A stretch of DNA of 64,000 nt, taken from NCBI RefSeq assembly GCF_963678635.1, contig NW_026970610.1, positions 42,513 through 106,512 of the forward strand. The letters are read 5' to 3'. The position numbers and the translations under genes are program-made. The notes under the pieces were generated by a model. That model was not told the origin of the DNA and did not search any database. It saw only the letters and a list, made by a program, of their open reading frames with translations. The stretch comes from Symsagittifera roscoffensis (lineage: Eukaryota; Xenacoelomorpha; Acoela; Convolutidae). Below, in pieces: positions 1 to 9,577 of this stretch (within the stretch, counting starts at the first letter, position 1; each line of letters opens with the position of its first letter).

Positions 1-1850
1 AAGTGTTTGAATGCACACTCAACAATCATTCAACAATAGTTTGTGTTTGTTTCCAGCACCGCAAATTTCTTTTTTGCATGGAACATTTAACTTTGAAACG
101 TCCAATCAAAAGACTTCAAAGATTTTCTCAGACAAATTGCGTCTTGACGAAACTTTGAACGTCTACCACAAGCAAAAAAAAACGTGTAGCTTCCTAAAGT
201 GTTTGATTTTCATTGTTTTTTTTCTGATTTTTTTGAATTTTCAAAAGTGAGCAATTTGTCATTCGAAATCAGTGGAGTGAAAGCTCGGCCACATGGTTGG
301 ACTGGTCGGCTACAAGCTCTTTTCTCTGTTTATGTATGCCCTTGCTAAATTTAGCGACGTCTTTAAGAACAGAAGTTGAACAGTTTGTTATATTTCTTAT
401 TTTTAATTTGACGGTTGCCAAAAAACTGATGATTGAAGCAAATTCTTTGGAATCGCCGAATCGGTTTAATCGCATTGGCCTTGGTATGGCTTATTTGAAT
501 GAAATATTGGAAACGAGAAAGGAGCGAACAAGTACAAAATGAGTGGAAAATCTTGCAACTCGTCCAAGTGTACATCGAGATGGAATATGATGGACGCCAC
601 AAGGTTTTCAGTTTTCAGTTTTCAAAAACTGATCTCAATCAATTTAATGGAAAGTCAGATGAGATCTTTTAAAACATTATTGCCCTGGTGTTTATTTTAC
701 ACATTTTTGAAAACGACGAACGTGAAGACAACACGCTCTTTGATGAAGCTATGTTGCTTTGTAGTAAAGCAGATTTGGAGTTAAGTCAATGAAAAAGTTT
801 CATTGAAGTTTGTTTACGGAAGAGACAAAACAACAGAGTACGAATCAAGTTGATCACTAACTTCACCAATTATAGGGTATTGCTTGAATAAGTACCCATT
901 GCATGACCCCGATTCAGTGATTTCGAAACACTTTGGAAGAATACTCAATTTAGTTGTTTGAATGCACACTCAACAATCATTGAACAATAGTTTGTGTTTT
1001 TTTCCAGCACCGCAATTGTTTTGCAGCGAACAATTAACTTTGAAATGTCCAATCAATAGATTTCAAAAATTTTCTTAAAAAATTGCGTCTTGACGAAATT
1101 TTGAACGTCTACTACAAGCAAAAAAAACGTGTAGCTTAAAGTGTTTTGATTTTCTTTGTTTTGTTTTCTGATTGTCTTTGAATTTTCAAAAGTGAGCAAT
1201 TTGTGCTTTGAAATCAGTGGAATTAAAGCGCGGTCACATGTTTGGACTGGTCGGTAACAAGCTCATTTCTCCTCTTATGTATGCCTTTGCTAGTTCTAGC
1301 GACTTCGTTGAGAACACAACTTAGACAGTGCGTTTGTTTTCTTGTTTTTGGTTTGACGGCTGCAAAAAACTGACAATTGAAGCAAATTCTTTGGAATCAC
1401 ATAACCGTTTCGAAATTAACACATTCAACGCTGATATTGCTAATTTAGTCTAAACGTACATCGAGATTGAGTTTGATGGATGCCCCAGGCTTTCAATTTT
1501 CAATTTTCGATCTCAATCAGTTTAACAAAAAAATGGATGAGATCTTTATTAATAATATTGTCGTTGTGATTATATTACTAATATTTGAAGCCGACGAACA
1601 TGAAAACAACGCATTCTTTGATGAAGCTATTTTGCTTTGTACTAAAGCAGATAAGAAAACTTTTCCGAGTAATTTCAATGAAAAAAGATATCGTTGAAGT
1701 TTGTCTACAGGAGAGACAAAACAACAGAATGCGAATCAAGTTGATCACTAACATCACCATCTATGGGGCATTACCTAATTAAGTACCCATTGGATGACCC
1801 CAGTTCGGTGAACTCGAACTACTTTGGAAAAATACTCAATTTAAGTGTTT
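1..1850. repeat. Tandem repeat, units of about 951 and 891 bp, third unit starting
   Basis: The same start (TTTGAATG, then ACTCAACAA and CCAGCACC) recurs at about 8, 959 and 1850. Two nearly complete units are therefore visible, of about 951 and 891 bp, and a third begins. Short open stretches in each unit correspond between units but are broken in different places, so the unit looks like decayed duplicated gene sequence. No function is recognisable. The left end may continue outside the window. Confidence 0.75.
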
Positions 1851-2199
1851 GAATGATCACTCAACAACGAGTCAACTATAGTTTGTATTTGTTCCCAGCA
1901 CCTGGAATTTTTTTGCATGGAACCTTTAATTTTGAAGCATGCAATCAAAGGTTTTCAAAAACTTTCTTACAAAACTGCGTTGTGACCCAAAACAATTCTG
2001 TAGAGTTTCGATGGATAATTTACCAATGATGGAAGATGGATATAGAAGAGAAAACATTCATATTAAGAAGATTATTGATTGTAAATTAACTCCATGATGG
2101 TCTAAATGAAAATCAGGCTAGGAAAAAATTGTGTCTGAAAAATATATACCTTTTACTTTGCAGGAAAACTTCAATTCAGGAAGCTTTTCTACATCAGTT
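1851..2199. other. Remainder of third tandem unit, no gene seen
   Basis: The third copy of the upstream tandem unit fades into unrelated AT-rich sequence. No supported gene or site was found here. Confidence 0.4.
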
Positions 2200-3150
2200 T
2201 GGAGCGACTGACCTGTTATAGTAGCCGAAGTGTGTTATAATAAAGCTAAAAATTGCGCGTTAATTATCGCATATTTCAACCCCGTTAAATTTACGAGAAA
2301 ATATGTCAGGCAAAAAGATTGATTTTAGATTTGGGCTCTAAACAGATGTATTTCAGACGTTAAAGAAAGAAGATGTACAAAAGCATTTGGTTCAAAAGCT
2401 GAAATTTGATAATATAAAAAACCAGCCCACGCATAACTAATTCGTCATTTTCTTTGAAAATTAGAACAATACAGCTTTGAAGGGGGAACTCAACAAAAGT
2501 TATACTATAAAAATGATAAGCTCGTTTCAAATTTGAAAAAAGGCGTCATAGAAAAAAAGTCAACACATTGAATCAGGGAAAAACTTTAAATGTTCTGACT
2601 GCCCGAAGCTGAAGAAATTTGTTTTTTTTTTTCAAAACGTCAATAAAACTGTTTTCAATAAAGAGTTTTTTCATTTTTGGTTTTTATTCTGACCTCATAT
2701 AAAATGGACTGTGGTAGCGGTTCGCATCTATCAATTCAATTTAAAAGACCTCATTCCAATTCTAAATGATAAATTTTCCTGCTTACTCGTTTTATGAGAA
2801 GGCAACTTATGACTGGTTTTTGTTCCAAATATTGCATGATAGCATAATCCAAGCTCCAATACTTTTACAGAAAATGATCGCATCTGATTTTTTTAAGATA
2901 TCAAAAAAAATTACAAAAACTTCTTTAAAAACGAAGAAACGTTTCTGAACAAAAAATCACTTCAATCTTGATCATGATTGTCAGGACGCAAACTGAGAAT
3001 AGTTTGCTTTATTTTTTAATGAGAACTGAAAAAAGTTAGTCATTGATTGTTGAATTGGTTTCTGCTGATTCAACAATTACGAAGCGCATTCAGCGGTTCG
3101 GAAACAAAGAAAAATATCTTTAACAGTTTGAATACAATCCTTGTAAATAT
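2200..3150. repeat. Dispersed ~1-kb repeat, partner at 26.5-27.5 kb
   Basis: Sequence here matches 26500-27520 in the same orientation in many blocks, for example TGTTATAGTAGCCGAAG at about 2214 and again at about 26510, and CCCGAAGCTGAAGAA at about 2602 and 26946. Both copies contain a similar short open stretch and both are broken. They flank the giant retroelement but clearly predate it, being far more diverged than its LTRs. They look like decayed members of a host gene or repeat family that I do not recognise. Confidence 0.7.
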
Positions 3151-3654
3151 AACAAAAAGAATACAAAAAGACAACCCTTGTAAATCATCAGCAATCTGTG
3201 GCGCATTATTTTTTTTCAAGTTTGTATTTTTTCAAATCTTTCAACTTTGAAACTAAATACAGGTACAAAAAATCGACTGGTAATTGGTGAAAGAAAATTA
3301 GCAAGCTATGGCTTCTTAGGCGAAAAGTACACTTAAAATTTTGCGTGGTCTGCAAAAAAGGAAATCAAAATTTCGATTACAATTTTGAGAAAGGACGGTT
3401 TTACTAGTGATTTTTTGTGAAAAAAATTATAAAATTGGTTGCCAAAGTTATATCAGTTTTGTGAAAAATTTTCAAAAAAGTAAAAAAGGAAAATTGGGAG
3501 AAAGGGTATGTCATGAGGCGTTTAACAAAGTTTTTTCAAATTGAATTAGGTTGCAAAAACCATATCATTTTCGCGAAAGTTTTTTCAAAAACTGTTAAAA
3601 CTGTTTTTAAAATTGTTTTCATATGATTTTAGTAGCTAACAAAATATCTTTTGA

Positions 3655-3745
3655 TATCTCGTTCCTTTAGTTTTCGTTCCAAGTTGTATATTTCATTAAT
3701 CAAATCAGACGACAGTGATAATGATTCCAAAAACTTTGCTAAAAA
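3655..3745 (-). pseudogene. Fragment of the 23.7-25.8 kb gene family
   Basis: About 80 bases (for example TTTCGTTCCAAGTTGTA) match 23808-23885, which lies in the last open block of the minus-strand gene at 23.7-25.8 kb. Only this short part is present, so it is read as a gene fragment. The surrounding 3.2-3.9 kb shows nothing else that I can support. Confidence 0.55.
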
Positions 3746-3925
3746 CTTCACAATGTAGAGCTTGTATCTTAATGTCCATGCTTCCCTGGCAAGCAAAATG
3801 CAGGATTGGCTTAATTAGTTAACCAGGAATACGAGTTTGAACTAAGTTAGGTGCTATAGCTTGAAGAAGAAAAAGAGATAACACTGAATTAATCTACTTT
3901 CACACAATAATAAACTTCTGTATGC

Positions 3926-4119
3926 ATGATATTTGTTATGATAATATATATCTATTTTTGCTCAAAACCACCAAACCATTTGGCAGATATAGGGCGTTTG
4001 CTGATAGAGAGATATTTAAAAACAGGTCAGGCCGACCAAGTCAAAGACCATGCTCTGCTGTTTTTCTTCGCCTTATGTGACTTTTTGAGGAAGAAAGGTA
4101 TCAATACTGTTATTTTAAT
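3926..4119 (+). other. Open stretch interrupted by the retroelement
   Basis: An ATG-initiated frame runs through hydrophobic and then charged sequence to the insertion point of the giant retroelement. When one TAAT copy and the element are ignored, the frame stays open on the other side from 22971 to about 23100. This suggests that a host exon may have been split, but the product is not recognised and the region is full of decayed repeats. Confidence 0.25.
4116..4119. repeat. Target site duplication, left copy (TAAT)
   Basis: TAAT lies immediately before the TGGAACC start of the 5' LTR and again immediately after the CTCA end of the 3' LTR (22967-22970). A 4-bp duplication is usual for Ty3/gypsy integrases. 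Confidence 0.85.
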
Positions 4120-4529
4120 TGGAACCTGATCTAAACTACATTTTATGATTGGATAAATTAGATATTTTACCAATGTAAAGTATTTAATATTAACCAATCA
4201 TGATCCATCTGACTAACAATCCACTTATTTGTAAGTGCTGAAATTACTTGTAATTTCAGCACCAGAGAGATTTGAATTTAACTTAGAAATTAGTTGAACT
4301 CTCCCGAGTACTTCAGCAGCCGCAATAAACCAGTATACCCTAGATCTATTGAGCCTAGCAGAGACTAGTTAAACAACCTGAGACTAGATAGTATAAGAGT
4401 AAGATTAGGATCGGTATTAGACTAAGAAGTTGCACGAATCTATCCGGCCGAAAATAAGATAGCGTGACGAGCAGACGGTGTACCCTATACGAAATTACTC
4501 TATGAGTTAACCACTTCAGTCCTAACTCA
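4120..4529 (+). repeat. 5' LTR
   Basis: The 410-bp direct repeat matches 22557-22966 with three substitutions (about 99.3% identical). It starts TGGAACC and ends AACTCA. It holds an AATAAA at 4324-4329 and a perfect 28-bp palindrome at 4235-4262. No clear TATA box is visible. Promoter and U3/R/U5 limits cannot be fixed from sequence alone. Confidence 0.95.
4235..4262. promoter_or_regulatory. Perfect 28-bp palindrome in the LTR
   Basis: GTGCTGAAATTAC is followed by TT and by its exact reverse complement. The same palindrome is unchanged in the 3' LTR at 22672-22699. It could form a 13-bp RNA hairpin upstream of the AATAAA or be a dimer-binding DNA site. Its role is unknown. Confidence 0.7.
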
Positions 4530-4531
4530 TC

Positions 4532-4549
4532 TGGTGCGACCATAAGTCT
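4532..4549 (+). promoter_or_regulatory. Primer binding site
   Basis: TGGTGCGACC begins two bases after the CA end of the 5' LTR. TGG pairs with the CCA end of a tRNA, and this is the position where minus-strand DNA synthesis is primed. The tRNA would end GGTCGCACCA. I do not assign its amino acid. Confidence 0.8.
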
Positions 4550-4616
4550 CGAACAAGACCTTAATAGCTTAGAATTAACCAATAATAGATTAGAATTTAG
4601 ACAAAACATTTACAAA

Positions 4617-4850
4617 ATGTTATACGACGATAATTTAATCGAAATGTCTCTACGACTCAATAGATCAGAGCCAATATTCCGAACGATAACAGAACTACCC
4701 GGAATTGGAAGAAGACCTCGAACCAGAGACGACATACGACAAAGTAGAAACTTACCATATAGTTATATGATAGTTCGGCAAAAGCCAACACAAACTTTTG
4801 TATTTAGAATACTACTAGCAATGAATTTAGATTTTCATTTGCAAACATAA
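4617..4850 (+). CDS. Short leader ORF (77 aa), doubtful
   Basis: An ATG-initiated frame of 77 residues rich in Arg lies in the leader between primer binding site and ORF1. A TTTCAG follows at about 4882, so part of it could be a first exon or it may simply be an upstream ORF. There is no recognised domain. It may be chance in an A-rich leader. Confidence 0.25.
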   Translation: MLYDDNLIEMSLRLNRSEPIFRTITELPGIGRRPRTRDDIRQSRNLPYSYMIVRQKPTQTFVFRILLAMNLDFHLQT

Positions 4851-5175
4851 AATCTTGAAGTCAATCTTCAAAATCATTTCAGGCGCTAAACAAAATTATT
4901 AATATACAATAACGATTGATAAAAAGATCTCAGATCGTTTTCCTAAATTCTGCAGTAATATACAAAACATGTTTGAAAAATATTTATTGGAAAATCAAAA
5001 TAAAAATTAGTAGCATGACAATAAACAGTTAGTAATCATAAATCATCCTGTTGTTCCAGCTTCATCACCTAAACATAACAGCATTCATAAGCTCACTAAT
5101 ATCAAAAAACACTAAATCTTTTCTTTACACAAAATTAAATCATTTTAAACTTAAATTCACTTAATTTTAAAATCA

Positions 5176-5200
5176 GATCATCAAGGCTTATCCTTGGATC
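5176..5200 (+). repeat. Leader hairpin repeat, copy 1
   Basis: GATC..CAAGG pairs with CCTTGGATC around a short loop, with a two-base bulge. The same 25 nt recur at 5236-5260 with one change, in the loop. The spacing from start to start is 60 bases. Confidence 0.7.
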
Positions 5201-5235
5201 TCAAATCATTTTCTATTTAAATAAATTTAAAACTT

Positions 5236-5260
5236 GATCATCAAGGCCTATCCTTGGATC
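5236..5260 (+). repeat. Leader hairpin repeat, copy 2
   Basis: Second copy of the 25-nt hairpin at 5176-5200. The single difference is a loop base, so the stem is preserved. Paired stem-loops in a retroelement leader suggest a packaging, dimerisation or export signal. That role is inference. Confidence 0.7.
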
Positions 5261-5474
5261 AAAAAGAACAATTTTGTTCTCCCCCACCCACTTAGCTAGT
5301 GTCTAACGACCTCAAACGTCGATTCACTATCCAACCCTTTCTAAAAACCCAGGACTAACAGAAATTTTTGAACAAAACTAATCATTCAAATTAAGATAAA
5401 CAGTGAAGAACTTCGGTTATTCATCCTCCACTTGATCCCCCCTCTTACCAGACCCAGGATAAATCTTAGACTTA

Positions 5475-5715
5475 GTAAGTTTAAAATAGTATCTAACGAA
5501 CTACTCGCGTTCTAATTATACCTGAACCTTGTGGATCGATTTACTATTCTCCAACCCTTGAACACAATCACTACCCCTAAGTAAGATTAAGTAAGTTAAC
5601 ACCTTAGCTTATACTAGCCACGAGAAAGTAAGAAATCATTCTTCGGAATTGATATACTTTTCTCTCCAACCCTGAACAAATAGACCCAGGTTAAGCTAAC
5701 CAAAAAATCGTAAGG
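5475..5715 (+). promoter_or_regulatory. Cluster of five GTAAG splice-donor-like motifs
   Basis: GTAAGT occurs at 5475 and 5591, GTAAGA at 5581 and 5628, and GTAAGG at 5710, all upstream of ORF1. In complex retroviruses the main donor lies in the leader and is used to make env and accessory mRNAs. The downstream methionine-less ORF and env need some such joining. Which of the five is used, if any, is not known. Confidence 0.45.
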
Positions 5716-5777
5716 ACTAACAGTTTAAGCAAATAGAAATCATTTAACAACCTTTTGCACCCGTCATCCTAAACCTT

Positions 5778-6245
5778 ATGTCATTTAAAAACCTAGGAAA
5801 TAAACAAACAATCGTTTTACACAATTGTGAAATAGACAACAAAAAATACGACCTTGTAATCACACCTCATACACAAACAGTTGGATATATTAGAACAAAA
5901 CGACAAACACTAAAAAGAAAAATAATAGCCAAACAAAGACAAATAACACGAAAAAGATTTTCAAAAAACCGAAACGCATTTTCAGAATCAGAAACCAGCA
6001 GTTTAGATGAACTCTACAAATTAAAAGAATCAATTGATAAAAATTGCCCAATTCACGATCAATTATATTTTTCCGACTCAGAAACAACTTCAAATTTATC
6101 AAAAAGAGGAAAAAGAAGAATAAAAAAGCAATATAAACACAAACCAGTACATTTATACAATTGGAATCAACCAATTAGACACATCGATATTTACATATTA
6201 ACAGTCATCAAACGAAAAAATGAGCTCAACACACACTCCAGGTGA
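5778..6245 (+). CDS. ORF1: small basic protein upstream of gag
   Basis: This 155-residue frame starts at the first ATG after the leader and ends in TGA, overlapping the ORF2 start by 26 bases. Residues about 41-65 are very rich in Lys and Arg (including KRKIIAKQRQ and TRKRFSKNR), and a second basic patch lies near 110-122. Between them are acidic serine clusters (SESETSS and SDSETT) of the kind casein kinase 2 phosphorylates. No cysteine-rich fold or known domain is seen. The layout recalls small RNA-binding regulators of complex retroviruses, but there is no sequence similarity that I can point to. Genes upstream of gag are unusual in Ty3/gypsy elements. Confidence 0.7.
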   Translation: MSFKNLGNKQTIVLHNCEIDNKKYDLVITPHTQTVGYIRTKRQTLKRKIIAKQRQITRKRFSKNRNAFSESETSSLDELYKLKESIDKNCPIHDQLYFSDSETTSNLSKRGKRRIKKQYKHKPVHLYNWNQPIRHIDIYILTVIKRKNELNTHSR

Positions 6246-7632
6246 AGAAAGTCCAGATGATGATGATATCTCCCCCTTCATCGTAGATGCAACCATTGAT
6301 AGAGGACAGCATATATTTTGCAAAAATTTACTCTTAAATTTGTTTGAACCTGGAATCAGCCCATGTAAAACAGAGTTCCCAGATGTAAAAATCAAAAGAC
6401 AAATCATCGATCACTATCTGAAAGATATATGTAACTTAACACAACAATACGGAATCTACTCCATAGAATTCAGCTCACCAAACCAGAATCACAGCAAATA
6501 TGTAATTCAAACAGACGACCTTGATTTAGAATTTTCAAAAGTATTCTCAGAATATATAAAAAGCATACAATATCATAACTCACCAAGAGCAAACTCCATA
6601 TTCACCAATGAAGTTTTTGCAATAATATATAGTTATATCTCGATATTAGAAAACGAAATTCCAATCCCAAATGTCTCACCGACAGAAACATCTAAACATA
6701 TAAGAGTACGACATGAAATCACACTACTCTCTAGTTTTCTGAATATAATTAAAGAAAATTTCACTAAAGATGAAGTTTCACAACATACAAAACACGACTT
6801 ACAAAAAATTTTGGCATGGTTCATAATAGATTATTTTACGCATAATATTGATTTAATTTCACAAGCAAGAAAAAATTTTAGACCTCAAAACTCAAACGAT
6901 GATACTGCCATCACAGAACAATCAGACTATGTTTGGGACCCCGAATGGTCTCATCCCGCATTTATAAACTTCCCACAATCAATCTCAAGTCAGGCAATAA
7001 GTACGATATCTTATGTAAGAGATTATGTAAGAGTAATACCATTAACCATTGATGCAACACCATTAAACTATAATACATTTTTACCTGATATGCAAAATAA
7101 TAGTTTAAACTCCACAGTCATACACAATGAAAACCTCAATGGAACTAGGAATCTTACTCAACAAGATATCCAGACACCATCACACTTCATAAATGAAGAA
7201 ATCGTACACACAACAACTACACAACAAAGCATTTCACCGATACGTCCAAATTTAACAACACCAAGAAATACAAACCCTTCACAAACACAGGTAACCTTAC
7301 AATCAACCGTTAAACCTTCGGTTGCCCCAAAATACTCACACATGGATTATCAAACATACAGACCCATGACAATACCGTCAAAAACACGCAAAACGTTCAC
7401 TAGAAACAATTTTGCAGAACATAATTATAATTACACACATCCATCAAAAACAAATTATCCCCCACGAAAAAATTTTAATAATCATACAAGATCTCGAAAC
7501 TGGGATAACCCAATGGCACCAACCAATTCAGTAAATTTTCAAACAAATTTACATCCTCCACAGGATGGTAGTGAAAATTATCCATTTTTTCAACAAAATA
7601 AAAATAAAAATGGATTACTTATCCTCAGATGA
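6220..7632 (+). CDS. ORF2: unrecognised 470-aa protein upstream of gag
   Basis: The frame opens at ATG 6220 inside ORF1 and ends in TGA at 7632, inside gag, in a third reading frame. Residues 1 to about 250 have the mixed hydrophobic and charged make-up of a folded, mostly helical domain. Residues about 270-470 are low-complexity, rich in Asn, Thr, Pro and Arg, as in RNA-binding or scaffold tails. No zinc knuckle, protease or polymerase motif is present. It could be a second Gag-like protein or an accessory factor. The long open frame with a different composition in each half supports real coding. The function is unknown. Confidence 0.7.
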   Translation: MSSTHTPGEESPDDDDISPFIVDATIDRGQHIFCKNLLLNLFEPGISPCKTEFPDVKIKRQIIDHYLKDICNLTQQYGIYSIEFSSPNQNHSKYVIQTDDLDLEFSKVFSEYIKSIQYHNSPRANSIFTNEVFAIIYSYISILENEIPIPNVSPTETSKHIRVRHEITLLSSFLNIIKENFTKDEVSQHTKHDLQKILAWFIIDYFTHNIDLISQARKNFRPQNSNDDTAITEQSDYVWDPEWSHPAFINFPQSISSQAISTISYVRDYVRVIPLTIDATPLNYNTFLPDMQNNSLNSTVIHNENLNGTRNLTQQDIQTPSHFINEEIVHTTTTQQSISPIRPNLTTPRNTNPSQTQVTLQSTVKPSVAPKYSHMDYQTYRPMTIPSKTRKTFTRNNFAEHNYNYTHPSKTNYPPRKNFNNHTRSRNWDNPMAPTNSVNFQTNLHPPQDGSENYPFFQQNKNKNGLLILR

Positions 7633-9109
7633 TGATTTTTTACAACCAGATATATTTGCACCATATGATCAAGAATATCGTGGACAAGGAGTACAGAAAC
7701 CACATACAAATCATAAAATTTTTTCTCCACAACCGATAGATACACAAAATCAACAACCAATCCAAACAAAAAACCCAATTAATACACAATCTTTTCAACC
7801 AATTCAGCAACAAAACCCAATGATCACACACTCGTATCAACCAACACAAATGCAAAATGAAATACCACTCCCATATTATCTTCAACAACACGAAATAACA
7901 AGAAATCAACTTTCAAATTTTTCTCAAATGCCAAATGCAGCAGAATCATTACAAATGACAATGAATCCATACCTTATGGGTGGATCATCAATAACATCAA
8001 ACAAACCTTTAATGGTATTCACAGGAACAGACCCTGAATATTCTGTAGAAGATTATTTAAATGCAGTAACAGCAAATTTGATTTTAAATATAGGACCTGA
8101 ACCAATTAATACGCCACTACATCAAAACTGGATACATCGACGCACAGCGTTGATACAGACAACCTTAGACGGCGCAGCCCAAAAATGGTTTTCAGTATTG
8201 CCTATAGAAATAAAATCAAATTGGAAAAGGTTTACACAAGAATTTTCAAAAATGTTTGACTCCGAAAGAAACAAACAACAACAAAGAGTTTTATGTAATG
8301 AAATTCGCAGATTACCAAATGAAACCATCAAGCAATTAGCAGTACGCATCGAAACACTAGTTCGAAAAGCATATTCATTAAATACACACGACTATAAAAA
8401 CACAAAGATGACAGAAATCTTAATGATGACCTTAACACCGCAATTAAGGAAAATAGCAATAAAAAAGAGAGCATCCCATCCTTCTTCAATTCGAGAACCC
8501 GATTTAGATTTTCGAAAACTAGTAGACAAACTAGAACAGGCGGAAATCACAATGAAACTCGAAGAAACAGAAAATCTGAAATTACAATATGGTAACCGAA
8601 TTGAAACAAATTCCACAAATATCAACAATATACAAGAATCAGATACAGACCTCGTTGAAAAAATCACTGAAATACTCAATATTTATGAAAAACACCCAAA
8701 CTTTAAAGGCAAACCATCTTTCAAAAAATGGTGTAATTATTGCCGACGATACGGACATAGTATTTCTGAATGTAGACAAAAACAGCAAGACAATCAAAAT
8801 AAACCTCAAAAATATAAAGAACCAAATAAATCATTCTATCAATACATGAAAAAAGATCAAAATCTACCGAACAAAAATGTATACAGCAACAACAGTTCAG
8901 GAAAACCACTCCCGAACAATACAAATTATACAAGAAATCAATCACCACATAACTCAAGTTATAGAGGAAGATCACCAGAACGAAGACATACACAAAATCC
9001 GTCACAAAATCACTACAATAGACCAAACAGTCGAAATAACTACTCCAGATCTAACTCAAATACAACACAATTTGTTTCTAGATCTAATTCCCAATCAAGA
9101 AAAAAATAA
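7565..9109 (+). CDS. gag: Gag (capsid and nucleocapsid)
   Basis: There are two candidate starts: ATG 7565, or ATG 7610, which has a better context (AAAATGG) and is followed by MDYLSSDDD. Residues about 145-340 resemble the capsid region of Ty3/gypsy Gag: a GTDPEYSVEDYL start, a conserved W after R-rich sequence, and a GAAQKWF block. A zinc knuckle of C-x2-C-x4-H-x4-C form (C390 to C403, CNYCRRYGHSISEC) follows, then an Arg, Asn and Ser-rich tail. The frame ends at TAA 9107-9109. The same frame stays open from there through pol, so Gag and Pol differ by one stop codon. Confidence 0.9.
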   Translation: MVVKIIHFFNKIKIKMDYLSSDDDFLQPDIFAPYDQEYRGQGVQKPHTNHKIFSPQPIDTQNQQPIQTKNPINTQSFQPIQQQNPMITHSYQPTQMQNEIPLPYYLQQHEITRNQLSNFSQMPNAAESLQMTMNPYLMGGSSITSNKPLMVFTGTDPEYSVEDYLNAVTANLILNIGPEPINTPLHQNWIHRRTALIQTTLDGAAQKWFSVLPIEIKSNWKRFTQEFSKMFDSERNKQQQRVLCNEIRRLPNETIKQLAVRIETLVRKAYSLNTHDYKNTKMTEILMMTLTPQLRKIAIKKRASHPSSIREPDLDFRKLVDKLEQAEITMKLEETENLKLQYGNRIETNSTNINNIQESDTDLVEKITEILNIYEKHPNFKGKPSFKKWCNYCRRYGHSISECRQKQQDNQNKPQKYKEPNKSFYQYMKKDQNLPNKNVYSNNSSGKPLPNNTNYTRNQSPHNSSYRGRSPERRHTQNPSQNHYNRPNSRNNYSRSNSNTTQFVSRSNSQSRKK

Positions 9110-9577
9110 TATCCAAACAACCAGTCACGAAACTCATCATATAATAGAAATAGAAACTATTCCAATAATAGAAATAGAAACTATTCCAATAATCGAAATA
9201 GAAGCTATTCAAACAACCGAAATCAGTATTATCCAAACAATCGATCTAGAAATAACTCATATAATAGATCAAACGGTAATTATCAAAATACATCGCGAAA
9301 TAATTCACAAAATCGACATTCAAGTTATAATAATCGTTATATAAATTATTCCCAATCACCACACCGGAATAATAATCATTATAATAATTCTAATAATCGC
9401 CACAGAAGTAGTACACCTAAACATCAAAGACATATTAATCAAGTACAATCAAATCCAGAAACAACATCAGACCCTCCAGGTATTGATGACACAGTAAATG
9501 ATACGTTACAACTCAATCAAATAAACTGTGGATCATCAGACTCAGAAAGTGATACAGAAAACACTCTCTCCATCAAT
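9110..9577 (+). CDS. Gag-Pol linker, in frame after the TAA
   Basis: After the TAA at 9107-9109 the Gag frame continues open for 156 codons into the pol frame. The linker is rich in Asn, Arg, Ser and Tyr, like the Gag tail, and contains three 24-bp repeats. Its composition fits a continuous Gag-Pol chain made by stop-codon readthrough, or a gag-pol fusion in which a CAA codon became TAA. Pol could otherwise start at ATG 9578. Confidence 0.65.
9143..9214 (+). repeat. Three 24-bp in-frame tandem repeats
   Basis: Units at 9143, 9167 and 9191 encode variants of NRNRNYSN or NRNRSYSN. The first two are identical and the third has several changes. They lie in the linker between gag and pol, and the period keeps the frame. 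Confidence 0.85.

Larger units (their letters stand above)
4851..5777 (+). promoter_or_regulatory. Long structured leader of the giant element
   Basis: About 0.9 kb lies between the leader ORF and ORF1 with no long frame. It contains two near-identical 25-nt hairpin sequences, three copies of ACCCAGG (around 5349, 5453 and 5684), three of CCAACCCT, and five GTAAG motifs. Leaders of retroelements usually hold packaging and dimerisation signals and the main splice donor. Those roles are inferred here from position. Confidence 0.55.
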
